NCBI RefSeq assembly: GCF_004214935.1
Contig: NZ_SFCC01000005.1
Span: 310,001-374,000 of the forward strand
Origin: Amycolatopsis suaedae
GTDB lineage: Bacteria; Actinomycetota; Actinomycetes; Mycobacteriales; Pseudonocardiaceae
Reading direction: 5' to 3'
DNA length: 64,000 nucleotides
In this document: positions 41,353 to 49,339 of the stretch, one piece after another
Position numbering within the stretch: the stretch's first letter is position 1
Layout of the letters: each line of letters opens with the position of its first letter
Notes under the pieces: generated by a model
Told to the model about the DNA's origin: nothing
The model's database searches: none
Seen by the model: the letters and a program-made list of their open reading frames with translations, nothing else
Made by a program: the position numbers and the translations under genes

Positions 41353-41813
41353 ACCTCACGGTCAACGGGGACCGGCGGCACGCCGACGACGTGTGGGAGG
41401 GCGAGAGCCTGCTGTACGTGCTGCGCGAACGCCTCGGGCTGCCCGGCTCGAAGAATGCCTGCGAGCAGGGCGAGTGCGGGTCGTGCACGGTCTACCTCGA
41501 CGGCGTCCCGGCGTGTGCCTGCCTGGTCGCCGCCGGGCAGGCCGAGGGCCGCGAGGTCCGCACCGTCGAGGGCCTGGCCGACGGTGACACGCTGGACCCG
41601 GTACAGGAGGCGTTCGTCGAGTGCGGCGCCGTCCAATGTGGATTCTGCACACCGGGGCTGCTCGTCGCCGCACACGACCTGATCGAACGTGACCCCGACC
41701 CCGGCGACGCCGAGATCCGCGAGGCACTGGCCGGGAACCTGTGCCGCTGCACCGGATACGAGAAGATCATGGACGCCGTTCGCCTGGCCGCCGCCCGGAA
41801 GGCGGCGTCATGA
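41343..41813 (+). CDS. xdhC: Xanthine dehydrogenase iron-sulfur subunit
   Basis: A 156-residue protein with two [2Fe-2S] clusters. The plant-ferredoxin-type cluster uses CEQGECGSCTVYLDGVPAC, and the second, helical cluster uses CGFCTPG with NLCRCTGYEKIMDA. It links the molybdenum and FAD subunits. Its start lies inside the end of the FAD-subunit gene and its stop overlaps the molybdenum-subunit start (ATGA). The symbol follows the small-subunit usage of some genomes; the separate XdhC-family maturation factor is at 46178. Confidence 0.94.
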   Translation: MRVNLTVNGDRRHADDVWEGESLLYVLRERLGLPGSKNACEQGECGSCTVYLDGVPACACLVAAGQAEGREVRTVEGLADGDTLDPVQEAFVECGAVQCGFCTPGLLVAAHDLIERDPDPGDAEIREALAGNLCRCTGYEKIMDAVRLAAARKAAS

Positions 41814-44116
41814 GCGCCCCGGCACGGTCCCCGCAGGACCTGACCGACACCGTCAGCGGCGGCATCGGCGAGAGCCCGCTGCGCCCCGACGGCACGCTCA
41901 AGGTGCGCGGCGAGTTCGCCTACTCCTCGGACCTGTGGCACGAGAACATGTTGTGGGGCGCGACCCTGCGCAGCCCGCATCCGCACGCCCGCATCGTCCG
42001 GCTCGACGTCTCCCCCGCGCTGGCCCGCCCCGGCGTGTACGCCGTGCTGACCCACTCCGACGTGCCGGGTGACAACGTCTACGGCCTGAAGTACCAGGAC
42101 ACCCCGGTGCTGGCCGAGGACCGGGTGCGCTACCAGGGCGAGCCGGTCGCGATCATCGCCGCCGACCACCCGGAGACCGCCCGGCAGGCGCTCAAGGACG
42201 TCGTCGTCGAGTACGAGGTGCTCGAACCGGTCACCGACGCCGAGCGGGCAGCACACGACGACACGCTGCCCAAGCTGCACGAGGGCGGCAACCTGGTGCG
42301 CTACCAGCGAATCCTGCGGGGCGACCCGGACGCGACCGCGGACGTCGTGGTCACCGGCACCTACGAGATCGGCATGCAGGACCAGGCGTTCCTCGGGCCG
42401 GAGTCCGGGTTGGCGGTGCCGGCCGAGGACGGCGGGGTCGACCTGTACCTGGCGACGCAGTGGCTGCACGTCGACCAGCGGCAGACCGCGAAGGCGCTGG
42501 GCCTGCCGCTGGAGAAGGTGCGGCTGACCCTGTCCGGTGTCGGCGGCGCGTTCGGCGGCCGCGAGGACCTGTCCATGCAGATCCACTCGTGCATGCTCGC
42601 GCTGCGCACCGGCAGGCCGGTGAAGATGGTCTACAACCGCGAGGAGTCGTTCTTCGGCCACGTGCACCGGCACCCGGCGAAGATGTACTACGAGCACGGC
42701 GCCACCCGGGATGGCGACCTGGTCTACGTCCGGGCGAAGCTGTACTTCGACGGCGGTGCCTACGCGTCCAAGACCCCGGTGGTGGTCGGCAACGGCACCA
42801 CGCTGGGCGTCGGGCCGTACAACGTGCCCAACGCCCGCATCGAGGGCTGGGGCGTCTACACGAACAACCCCACCTGCGGCGCCATGCGTGGCCTCGGCGC
42901 GGTGCAACCGACGTACGCCTACGAGTCGCAAATGGACAAACTGGCCGCCGCGCTCGGCATGGACCCGGCCGAGCTGCGCATCCGCAACGCGATGAGCGAG
43001 GGCTCGGTCAACGTCACCGGGCAGGTGATCGACTTCCCGGCGCCGGTCGCCGAGCTGGTCCGCCGGGTACGGGACATGCCGCTGCCGCCGGAGAACCGCA
43101 CGGCACCGGCCGACATCCGCGAGCTGCCCGGCGGGGCGTCCAACACCACCCACGGCGAGGGCGTGGTCCGCGGCGTCGGCTACGGCGTGACCATCAAGAA
43201 CATCTCCTACGCCGAGGGTCTCGACGACTACTCGACGGCACGGGTACGCCTGCAGGTCATCGGCGGCGAGCCGGTGGCCATGGTGCACACCGCCGCCGCG
43301 GAGGTCGGGCAGGGCCTGGTCACGCTGCAGCAGCAGATCGCCCGCACCGAGCTGGGTGTTCCCAGGGTCAGCGTGCATCCGGCGGACACCAGCGTCGGCG
43401 ACGCCGGCTCCAGTTCGGCCTCCCGGCAGACCTACGTCACCGGCGGCGCCGTCCGCAACGCCTGCCGCGCCGTCGCCGACGAGGTGTACGCACTGGCCGC
43501 ACGCCGCCTCGGCCGCTCCGCGGACGGGCTGACGCTGGCCGGCGGGAAGGTCGTCGCGGCCGACGGCGAGGTCGTCGCCGAGCTGGCAGACCTACTCGGC
43601 GACGAGGTGATCGAGCGGACCCGCGAGTACCACCACCGGCAGACCCACCCGCTGGACCCGGAGACCGGGCAGGGCGACGCCCACGTCCAGTACGGCTTCT
43701 CCGCGCACCGCGCGGTGGTCGACGTCGACGTCGAACTGGGCCTGGTGAAGGTGGTCCAGCTCGACTGCGCGCAGGACGTCGGCAAGGCGATGAACCCGGA
43801 CGCCGTCGTCGCGCAGATCCACGGCGGCTCGGCCCAGGGCCTGGGCCTGGCGGTGATGGAGGAGATCCAGGTCGCCGACGGCAAGGTACGCAACCCGTCG
43901 TTCACCGACTACCTCATCCCGACGATCCTCGACATGCCGCCGATGCGCGTCGACATCCTGGAGGAAGCCGACCCGCACGCGCCCTACGGGGTGCGCGGCG
44001 TCGGCGAACCGCCGACGATCTCGGCCACCCCGGCCATCGCCAACGCCATCCGCGCGGCCACCGGGCTGGAACTGCCCCGCGTGCCGATCCGACCGGAACA
44101 CATCACCGGAACCTGA
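41810..44116 (+). CDS. xdhA: Xanthine dehydrogenase molybdenum subunit
   Basis: A 768-residue catalytic subunit that hydroxylates hypoxanthine and xanthine to urate. Molybdopterin-binding segments are GVGGAFGGREDLSMQIHSCM, the AMRGLGAVQPTYAYESQMD run, AEVGQGLVTLQQQIA and the C-terminal GVRGVGEPPTISATPAIANA, whose Glu is the conserved active-site base. The start ATG overlaps the stop of the preceding gene. The three-gene order FAD-FeS-Mo is usual for split bacterial xanthine dehydrogenases. Confidence 0.95.
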   Translation: MSAPARSPQDLTDTVSGGIGESPLRPDGTLKVRGEFAYSSDLWHENMLWGATLRSPHPHARIVRLDVSPALARPGVYAVLTHSDVPGDNVYGLKYQDTPVLAEDRVRYQGEPVAIIAADHPETARQALKDVVVEYEVLEPVTDAERAAHDDTLPKLHEGGNLVRYQRILRGDPDATADVVVTGTYEIGMQDQAFLGPESGLAVPAEDGGVDLYLATQWLHVDQRQTAKALGLPLEKVRLTLSGVGGAFGGREDLSMQIHSCMLALRTGRPVKMVYNREESFFGHVHRHPAKMYYEHGATRDGDLVYVRAKLYFDGGAYASKTPVVVGNGTTLGVGPYNVPNARIEGWGVYTNNPTCGAMRGLGAVQPTYAYESQMDKLAAALGMDPAELRIRNAMSEGSVNVTGQVIDFPAPVAELVRRVRDMPLPPENRTAPADIRELPGGASNTTHGEGVVRGVGYGVTIKNISYAEGLDDYSTARVRLQVIGGEPVAMVHTAAAEVGQGLVTLQQQIARTELGVPRVSVHPADTSVGDAGSSSASRQTYVTGGAVRNACRAVADEVYALAARRLGRSADGLTLAGGKVVAADGEVVAELADLLGDEVIERTREYHHRQTHPLDPETGQGDAHVQYGFSAHRAVVDVDVELGLVKVVQLDCAQDVGKAMNPDAVVAQIHGGSAQGLGLAVMEEIQVADGKVRNPSFTDYLIPTILDMPPMRVDILEEADPHAPYGVRGVGEPPTISATPAIANAIRAATGLELPRVPIRPEHITGT

Positions 44117-44126
44117 ACGGAGAACC

Positions 44127-44615
44127 ATGACCACCGCACCGGAGTTCACCCTCGAACACGCCTGGCTGACCGAGGCCGTGCTGCTGGCGACCCGCAACGT
44201 CGCCGACGGCGGCGGGCCGTTCGGCGCCCTGATCGCCCGGGGCGACCGGATCGTGGCCACCGGCGTCAACCGGGTCACCCCGACGCTCGACCCGACCGCG
44301 CACGCCGAGGTGGTCGCCATTCGCGCGGCGTGCCAGGAACTGGGCACGTTCAAGCTGGACGGCTGTGTGCTCGTGTCGTCCTGCGAGCCGTGCCCGATGT
44401 GCCTGTCCTCGGCGCTGTGGGCCCGGGTCGACCGGGTGATCTACGCGGCCGACCGCGACGACGCCGCCAAGGCGGGCTTCGACGACCGCGCGTTCTACGA
44501 ACTGTTCGAACGCCCCCGCGACACCTGGGACCTACCGGTCAGCAGGCTGTCCGCGACCGACGGCTTCACGCCGTTCCAGGCCTGGCTCGACCAGCCGGAC
44601 CGCATCGAATACTGA
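44127..44615 (+). CDS. guaD: Guanine deaminase (CDA fold)
   Basis: A 162-residue zinc deaminase of the cytidine-deaminase fold. The zinc ligands are in TAHAEVVAIRAAC (His, with the catalytic Glu) and SSCEPCPMCLSSALW (two Cys). The C-terminal segment DRAFYELFERPRDTW resembles Bacillus subtilis GuaD. It would turn guanine into xanthine, feeding the dehydrogenase encoded just upstream. GGAG precedes the ATG. Confidence 0.9.
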   Translation: MTTAPEFTLEHAWLTEAVLLATRNVADGGGPFGALIARGDRIVATGVNRVTPTLDPTAHAEVVAIRAACQELGTFKLDGCVLVSSCEPCPMCLSSALWARVDRVIYAADRDDAAKAGFDDRAFYELFERPRDTWDLPVSRLSATDGFTPFQAWLDQPDRIEY

Positions 44616-44733
44616 GCTTCTCCCCTTTTTGGTGCTGACCGGAGCACCAGAAAAAACCCAATCGTCCCCCTCGGAAAGCCAGGCGTGAAAAACCTGGCTT
44701 ACCCGAGCACACCCACCGGCAAGGGCAGGACGC
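44616..44733 (+). promoter_or_regulatory. Structured leader with two hairpins before the purine permease gene
   Basis: The 118-base gap holds hairpin 1, TGGTGCT-GACCGG-AGCACCA (44630-44649), lengthened by a T run on the left and an A run on the right, and hairpin 2, AAGCCAGG (44676-44683) with CCTGGCTT (44693-44700). There is no T run after either, so they are not simple terminators. It is the largest gap within the purine operon, directly before the permease gene. The stretch does not match the purine or mini-ykkC riboswitch patterns I know. Confidence 0.5.
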
Positions 44734-46167
44734 ATGACCCAGCTGCAGGAACCCGAAACCGACACCCCGGGCAGGAAATCGTTCCTCGACCGGTTCTTCG
44801 CCATCAGCGCACGGCAGTCGACCGTTTCCCGAGAACTGCGGGGCGGCGTCACCACGTTCGTGGCGATGGCCTACATCGTGTTGCTGAATCCGCTCATCCT
44901 CGGCGCGTCGGCCGACATCACCGGCGCCAAGCTGAGCACCGCCCAGCTCACCACTGCCACCGCGCTGTCGGCCGCGGTGATGACCGTCCTCATGGGACTG
45001 GTCGGCAACGCGCCGCTCGCCATGGCCGCGGGGCTGGGCATCAACGGCATCGTCGCGTTCCAGATGGCGCCGACGATGACCTGGGCCCAGGCGTTCGGCC
45101 TGGTCGTGCTGGAGGGCCTGTGCATCGTGCTGATGGCCGTCAGCGGAATCCGGGAACGCATCATCAACGCCATCCCGGCCCCGCTGAAGACGGCGATCAC
45201 CGTCGGCATCGGCCTCTACCTCGCGCTGGTCGGGCTGGTCAGCGCCGGCTTCGTGACCCGGACGCCGGACGCGGCCAACTCGACCGTGCCGGTCCGCCTC
45301 GGCGTCGACGGGCACCTGGACGGCTGGCCGATCGTGGTGTTCTGCTTCGCGCTGTTGCTGATGGTGGTGCTCGTCGTGCGGAAGGTCGCCGGCGCGGTGC
45401 TGATCAGCATCGCCGCGGCGACCGTGCTCGCGGTGGTCCTGCACGACGGGTTCGGGCTCGGCGAGTGGGGGCTGACGGAGCCGACGTTGCCGTCGAACCT
45501 GTTCGCCGCACCGGACTTCGGCTTGCTCGGCGAGGTCGACCTGTTCGGCGGCTTCGTCTCGGCCGGCGCGCTGACCGCGACGATCTTCCTGTTCACGCTG
45601 GTGCTGTCCGGGTTCTTCGACGCGATGGGCGCGATCACCAGCGTGTCCGCCGAGGCCGGGCTGACCCGGGACGGGAAGGTACCCGGCATGGGCCGGATCC
45701 TGCTGGTCGACGGCGTGGGCGCGGTGGCCGGCGGGGTCACCGGGTCGTCGCCGAACACGGTGTTCCTGGAGTCGGCGGCCGGGGTCGGCGAGGGCGCCCG
45801 GACCGGGCTGTCCAGTGTGGTCACCGGCGGGCTGTTCGCCGTGACGCTGCTGTTCACGCCCCTCGCCGGGGTGGTGCCCGCGCAGGCGGCGGCACCGGCA
45901 CTGGTGGTGATCGGCGGGATGATGATGGCGCAGTGCCGCAACATCCCGTGGCAGGAACCGGACTACACGATCCCGGTGTTCCTGACCGCGGCGCTGATCC
46001 CGTTCACCTACTCCATCACCAACGGTGTGGGTGCCGGGCTGATCAGCTTCGTGCTCATCAAGATCTGCAAGGGCCAGTGGCGGCAGGCCGGCTGGCTGCT
46101 GACCGTGCTGGCGCTGGTGTTCACCGCGTACTTCGGCATCAACGCCATCACCACCCTGTTCAGTTAG
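44734..46167 (+). CDS. Purine permease, AzgA/PbuG type (NCS2)
   Basis: A 477-residue membrane protein with about 13 hydrophobic segments. The N-terminal amphipathic RELRGGVTTFVAMAYIVLLN and the NPLILGASADITG region are typical of AzgA-type hypoxanthine/guanine permeases. FFDAMGAITSVSAEAGLTRD and GSSPNTVFLESAAGVGEGAR (substrate-binding motif) are also present. It imports purines for the pathway around it. It ends 10 bases before the XdhC-family gene. Confidence 0.93.
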   Translation: MTQLQEPETDTPGRKSFLDRFFAISARQSTVSRELRGGVTTFVAMAYIVLLNPLILGASADITGAKLSTAQLTTATALSAAVMTVLMGLVGNAPLAMAAGLGINGIVAFQMAPTMTWAQAFGLVVLEGLCIVLMAVSGIRERIINAIPAPLKTAITVGIGLYLALVGLVSAGFVTRTPDAANSTVPVRLGVDGHLDGWPIVVFCFALLLMVVLVVRKVAGAVLISIAAATVLAVVLHDGFGLGEWGLTEPTLPSNLFAAPDFGLLGEVDLFGGFVSAGALTATIFLFTLVLSGFFDAMGAITSVSAEAGLTRDGKVPGMGRILLVDGVGAVAGGVTGSSPNTVFLESAAGVGEGARTGLSSVVTGGLFAVTLLFTPLAGVVPAQAAAPALVVIGGMMMAQCRNIPWQEPDYTIPVFLTAALIPFTYSITNGVGAGLISFVLIKICKGQWRQAGWLLTVLALVFTAYFGINAITTLFS

Positions 46168-46177
46168 GGAGAAACCG

Positions 46178-47266
46178 ATGAGGGACATCGCGACCGACCT
46201 CGTGGCGTGGGCCGCCGCCGGGGAGACGTTCGCCGTGGCGACCGTGGTCGCCGTGCGCGGCAGCGCGCCGAGGGAGCCCGGTGCCGCGCTCGCGGTGCGG
46301 GCCGACGGCACCGCGCTGGGCAGCGTCTCCGGTGGCTGCGTGGAGGGCGCGGTGTACGAGCTGGCACGGCAGGTGATCGCCGGCGGCCGTCCGGCGCGGC
46401 AGCGGTACGGCTTCACCTCCGACGACCCGTTCGCCGTGGGACTCACCTGCGGCGGCGAGCTGGAGGTGTTCGTCCAGCCGGTGTCGGCGGACCGCGACCC
46501 CGGACTGGTCGCGGCACTGGCCACCGGCGAACCGGTCGCGCTGGCCAGGGTGGTCGACGACTCGGCGCTGGCCGGGCGGTCGGTCGCGGTGTTCGCCGAC
46601 CGGCACGTCGGCACCGTCGGGGCGGGGCTGGACGAGCTGATCGTGGCCGAGGCCCGCGCCATGCTGGAGCAGGGCCGGACCGGCTCCCGGGTGCTCGGCT
46701 GCGCGCCGGGGGCCGAGGTCCTCGTCGAGTCGTGGGTGCGGCCACCACGCATGCTGGTGTTCGGCGCGGTGGACTTCGCCGCGGCCGTGGCCGGTGCGGG
46801 CCGGTTCCTCGGCTACCACGTCGTGGTGTGCGACGCGCGGGCCACGTTCGCCACGCGGCAGCGGTTCCCGGCCGCGGACGAGGTCGTGGTGGACTGGCCG
46901 CACCGCTACCTGGCCCGCACCCCGACCGATTCACGCACGGTCGTCTGCGTGCTCACCCACGACCCGAAGTTCGACGTCCCGGTGCTCACCGAGGCACTGC
47001 GCAGGGACGTCGCGTACGTCGGCGCGCTGGGGTCCCGGCGCACGCACGCCGACCGGCTCGGCCGGCTGCGTGCTGCCGGGCTGGGCGAGGCCGAGCTGGC
47101 CCGGCTGCGCTCCCCCATCGGCCTCGACCTCGGTGCCCGCACCCCCGAGGAGACGGCCCTGTCCATCGCCGCCGAGATCGTCGCCGTGAACCGGGGCGGC
47201 ACCGGGCTGCCGCTGGCGGCAACCGACGGCCCCATCCACCGCGAACCGGCGCTGAGCGTCCACTAA
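46178..47266 (+). CDS. XdhC-family molybdenum cofactor maturation protein
   Basis: A 362-residue protein of the XdhC/CoxI family, which binds molybdenum cofactor, helps add its sulfur ligand and inserts it into xanthine dehydrogenase. N-terminal motifs are VVAVRGSAPREPGAALAVRA, SVSGGCVEGAVYE and LTCGGELEVFVQPV; the C-terminal Rossmann domain has YVGALGSRRTHADRLGRLRA. It serves the three-subunit enzyme encoded at 40468-44116 and is preceded by GGGAGAAA. Confidence 0.93.
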   Translation: MRDIATDLVAWAAAGETFAVATVVAVRGSAPREPGAALAVRADGTALGSVSGGCVEGAVYELARQVIAGGRPARQRYGFTSDDPFAVGLTCGGELEVFVQPVSADRDPGLVAALATGEPVALARVVDDSALAGRSVAVFADRHVGTVGAGLDELIVAEARAMLEQGRTGSRVLGCAPGAEVLVESWVRPPRMLVFGAVDFAAAVAGAGRFLGYHVVVCDARATFATRQRFPAADEVVVDWPHRYLARTPTDSRTVVCVLTHDPKFDVPVLTEALRRDVAYVGALGSRRTHADRLGRLRAAGLGEAELARLRSPIGLDLGARTPEETALSIAAEIVAVNRGGTGLPLAATDGPIHREPALSVH

Positions 47267-47276
47267 GGAGGGTTTC

Positions 47277-47660
47277 ATGCCACTGGTCTTCCTCAACGGC
47301 GGGGCGATGCGTGGGGAACCACTGCATCACCTGCTCGACGGCGCACCACTGGTCGCCGCCACCACGACCGCCGCGAAGTACCGCTTCTACTCCGTCGGCG
47401 GGCAGTGCCCCGCGCTGTACCCGGTCGCACACGGCGGCGCCGCGATCGCCGGCGAGGTCTACGACATCCCGCTGGACACGCTGCGCGACCGGGTGCTGCC
47501 CGCGGAACCGCCTGAGCTGGAGCTGGGGGTGATCGAGCTGGCCGACGGTGGCTCGGCGTTCGCCATGCTGCTACGCAGGCCGTACGTCTCGCACGTCCAG
47601 TTGCTCGACATCACCGACGTCGGCGACTGGCGTGCCTACCGGACCGGGAGGGCCGCATGA
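47277..47660 (+). CDS. Allophanate hydrolase-related (AHR) protein, GGCT-like fold
   Basis: A 127-residue protein resembling the C-terminal domain of allophanate hydrolase and gamma-glutamylcyclotransferase-like folds: PLVFLNGGAMRGEPLHHLL at the N-terminus, KYRFYSVGGQCPALYPV and GEVYDIPLDTLRD. It lacks the amidase domain that would make it a true allophanate hydrolase. It lies inside the purine operon, preceded by AGGAGGG and overlapping hyi (ATGA). Its function is not established. Because the pathway here lacks a recognised ureidoglycolate lyase, that activity is one candidate. Confidence 0.7.
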   Translation: MPLVFLNGGAMRGEPLHHLLDGAPLVAATTTAAKYRFYSVGGQCPALYPVAHGGAAIAGEVYDIPLDTLRDRVLPAEPPELELGVIELADGGSAFAMLLRRPYVSHVQLLDITDVGDWRAYRTGRAA

Positions 47661-48454
47661 CCCGCTTCGACATCAACCTGTCCATCCTGTTCACCGAGCT
47701 GCCGCTGCTGGAACGCCCGGACGCGGCGAAGGCCGCCGGGTTCGACGCCGTCGAGTTCTGGTGGCCGTTCGACAGCGCCACCCCGGCCGACGCCGAGGTG
47801 GACCGGTTCGTCCGCGCCGTGCGCGACGCCGGGGTCCGGCTCGCCGGACTGAACTTCGCCGGGGGCGACCTGCCCGGCGGCGACCGCGGGCTGGTGTCCT
47901 GGCCCGCCCGGTCGGCCGAGTTCCGGGAGAACATCCCGGTCGCCGTCGGCATCGCCGAACAGCTCGGCTGCACCGCGCTCAACGCGTTGTACGGCAACCG
48001 GATCGACGGCGTCGACGCGTCCGAACAGGACGTAATCGGCGCGGAGAACCTCGCGCTGGCCGCGAAGGCCGCGGAGGCGATCGGCGCGGTGGTGCTGGTC
48101 GAGCCGGTCAGCGGGATCGCCGCCTATCCCCTGCTGACGGCCGCCGACGCGCTCGCCGTCATCGACCGTGCCGGAGCCGGGAACCTGCGGCTGCTGGCCG
48201 ATCTCTACCACCTCACCGTGAACGGCGACGACCTCGACGCGGTGATCAGCGAGCACACCGGCCGGATCGGTCACGTGCAAGTCGCCGACGCACCGGGCCG
48301 CGGCGAGCCGGGCACCGGAAACATCGACATCGACCGCCACCTGCGTGCCCTCGCCGCGGGCGGCTACAGCGGCTACGTCGGCCTGGAGTACAAGCCGGCA
48401 GGCCCGACGGCGGACAGCCTCGGCTGGTTCGCCACGCGGAAGGAGAAGACCTGA
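47657..48454 (+). CDS. hyi: Hydroxypyruvate isomerase
   Basis: A 265-residue TIM-barrel isomerase. It opens FDINLSILFTELPLLERPDA and has AAGFDAVEFWWPF, VLVEPVSGIAAYPLL, LLADLYHLTVNGDDL and HVQVADAPGRGEPGTGNIDI, with the metal-binding Glu, Asp, His and Glu of the Hyi family. It interconverts hydroxypyruvate and tartronate semialdehyde, the product of the Gcl enzyme encoded two genes on. Its stop overlaps the glxR start by one base (TGATG). Confidence 0.92.
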   Translation: MTRFDINLSILFTELPLLERPDAAKAAGFDAVEFWWPFDSATPADAEVDRFVRAVRDAGVRLAGLNFAGGDLPGGDRGLVSWPARSAEFRENIPVAVGIAEQLGCTALNALYGNRIDGVDASEQDVIGAENLALAAKAAEAIGAVVLVEPVSGIAAYPLLTAADALAVIDRAGAGNLRLLADLYHLTVNGDDLDAVISEHTGRIGHVQVADAPGRGEPGTGNIDIDRHLRALAAGGYSGYVGLEYKPAGPTADSLGWFATRKEKT

Positions 48455-49338
48455 TGACCACCATCGGATTCGTCGGCCTCGGCATCATGGGCTCGCCGAT
48501 GGCCCGCAACCTCGTCACCGCGGGCTTCGAGGTGACCGGCTTCGACCTCGACGCCGGCGCCGTCGCCAGGCTGGCCGAGCACGGCGGCAAGCCTGCGGGC
48601 TCGGTGGGCGAGGCGGTCACCGGTGCCGACGTCGTCGTGACCATGCTGCCCGCCGATCCGCAGGTCGAGGCCGTCGTCCTCGGCCCGGACGGGGTGTTCG
48701 AGACGATCGAGGCAGGCACGCTGTTCGTCGACTTCAGCACGATCCGGCCGGACACCTCGCAGCGGGTCGCCCGAGCCGGTGCCGAACGGGGCGTGCGGGT
48801 GCTGGACGCGCCCGTGTCCGGCGGCGAGAAGGGCGCGATCGACGCCGTGCTGTCCATCATGGTCGGTGGCACGGCCGAGGACTTCGCCGCCGCGAAGCCG
48901 GTGTTCGACGCCGTGGGCAGGACCGCGGCGCTGGTCGGGCCGAACGGTGCCGGGCAGGTCGTCAAGGCGGCCAACCAGCTCGTGGTCGGCGGCACGTACG
49001 CGCTGGTGGCCGAGGCGATCGTGTTGATGGAGGCGTCCGGTGTGGACGCCGCGGCGGGGCTGGACATGCTCGCCGGCGGGCTCGCCGGGAGCCGGATCCT
49101 GGAGCTCAAGCGGGAGACGATGCTGGCCAGGAACTTCCGGCCGGGCTTCCGCATCGACCTGCACCACAAGGACATGGGTATCGTGCTGGACGCGGCCCGG
49201 CAGGCGGAGGTGTCGCTGCCGTTCGGCCACCAGGTGGCCGCCTACGTCCAGGCGGCGCGGTCGCAGGGGCTGGGCGATTCCGACCACTCCGCGCTGCTCG
49301 CCGTGCTCGCCCGCCAGTCCGCCCGAGAGGAGAACTGA
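48454..49338 (+). CDS. glxR: Tartronate semialdehyde reductase
   Basis: A 294-residue beta-hydroxyacid dehydrogenase. The NAD(P) motif is IGFVGLGIMGSPMARNL (residues 4-20), the substrate loop is LDAPVSGGEKGA, and the catalytic Lys lies in GAGQVVKAANQLVVGG; HHKDMGIVLDAAR closes the helical domain. It reduces tartronate semialdehyde to glycerate in the glyoxylate salvage branch. The operon order hyi-glxR-gcl-kinase confirms the role. Confidence 0.95.
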   Translation: MTTIGFVGLGIMGSPMARNLVTAGFEVTGFDLDAGAVARLAEHGGKPAGSVGEAVTGADVVVTMLPADPQVEAVVLGPDGVFETIEAGTLFVDFSTIRPDTSQRVARAGAERGVRVLDAPVSGGEKGAIDAVLSIMVGGTAEDFAAAKPVFDAVGRTAALVGPNGAGQVVKAANQLVVGGTYALVAEAIVLMEASGVDAAAGLDMLAGGLAGSRILELKRETMLARNFRPGFRIDLHHKDMGIVLDAARQAEVSLPFGHQVAAYVQAARSQGLGDSDHSALLAVLARQSAREEN

Positions 49339-49339
49339 C

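Noticed and set aside
44624..44656. Intrinsic terminator after guaD
   Set aside because: The T run lies before the hairpin and an A run after it, so neither strand gives a hairpin followed by U residues.
44616..44733. Mini-ykkC (guanidine-II) or purine riboswitch before the permease gene
   Set aside because: Two hairpins are present, but the loops are GACCGG and CGTGAAAAA, not ACGR tetraloops, and no three-way purine-type junction can be drawn.
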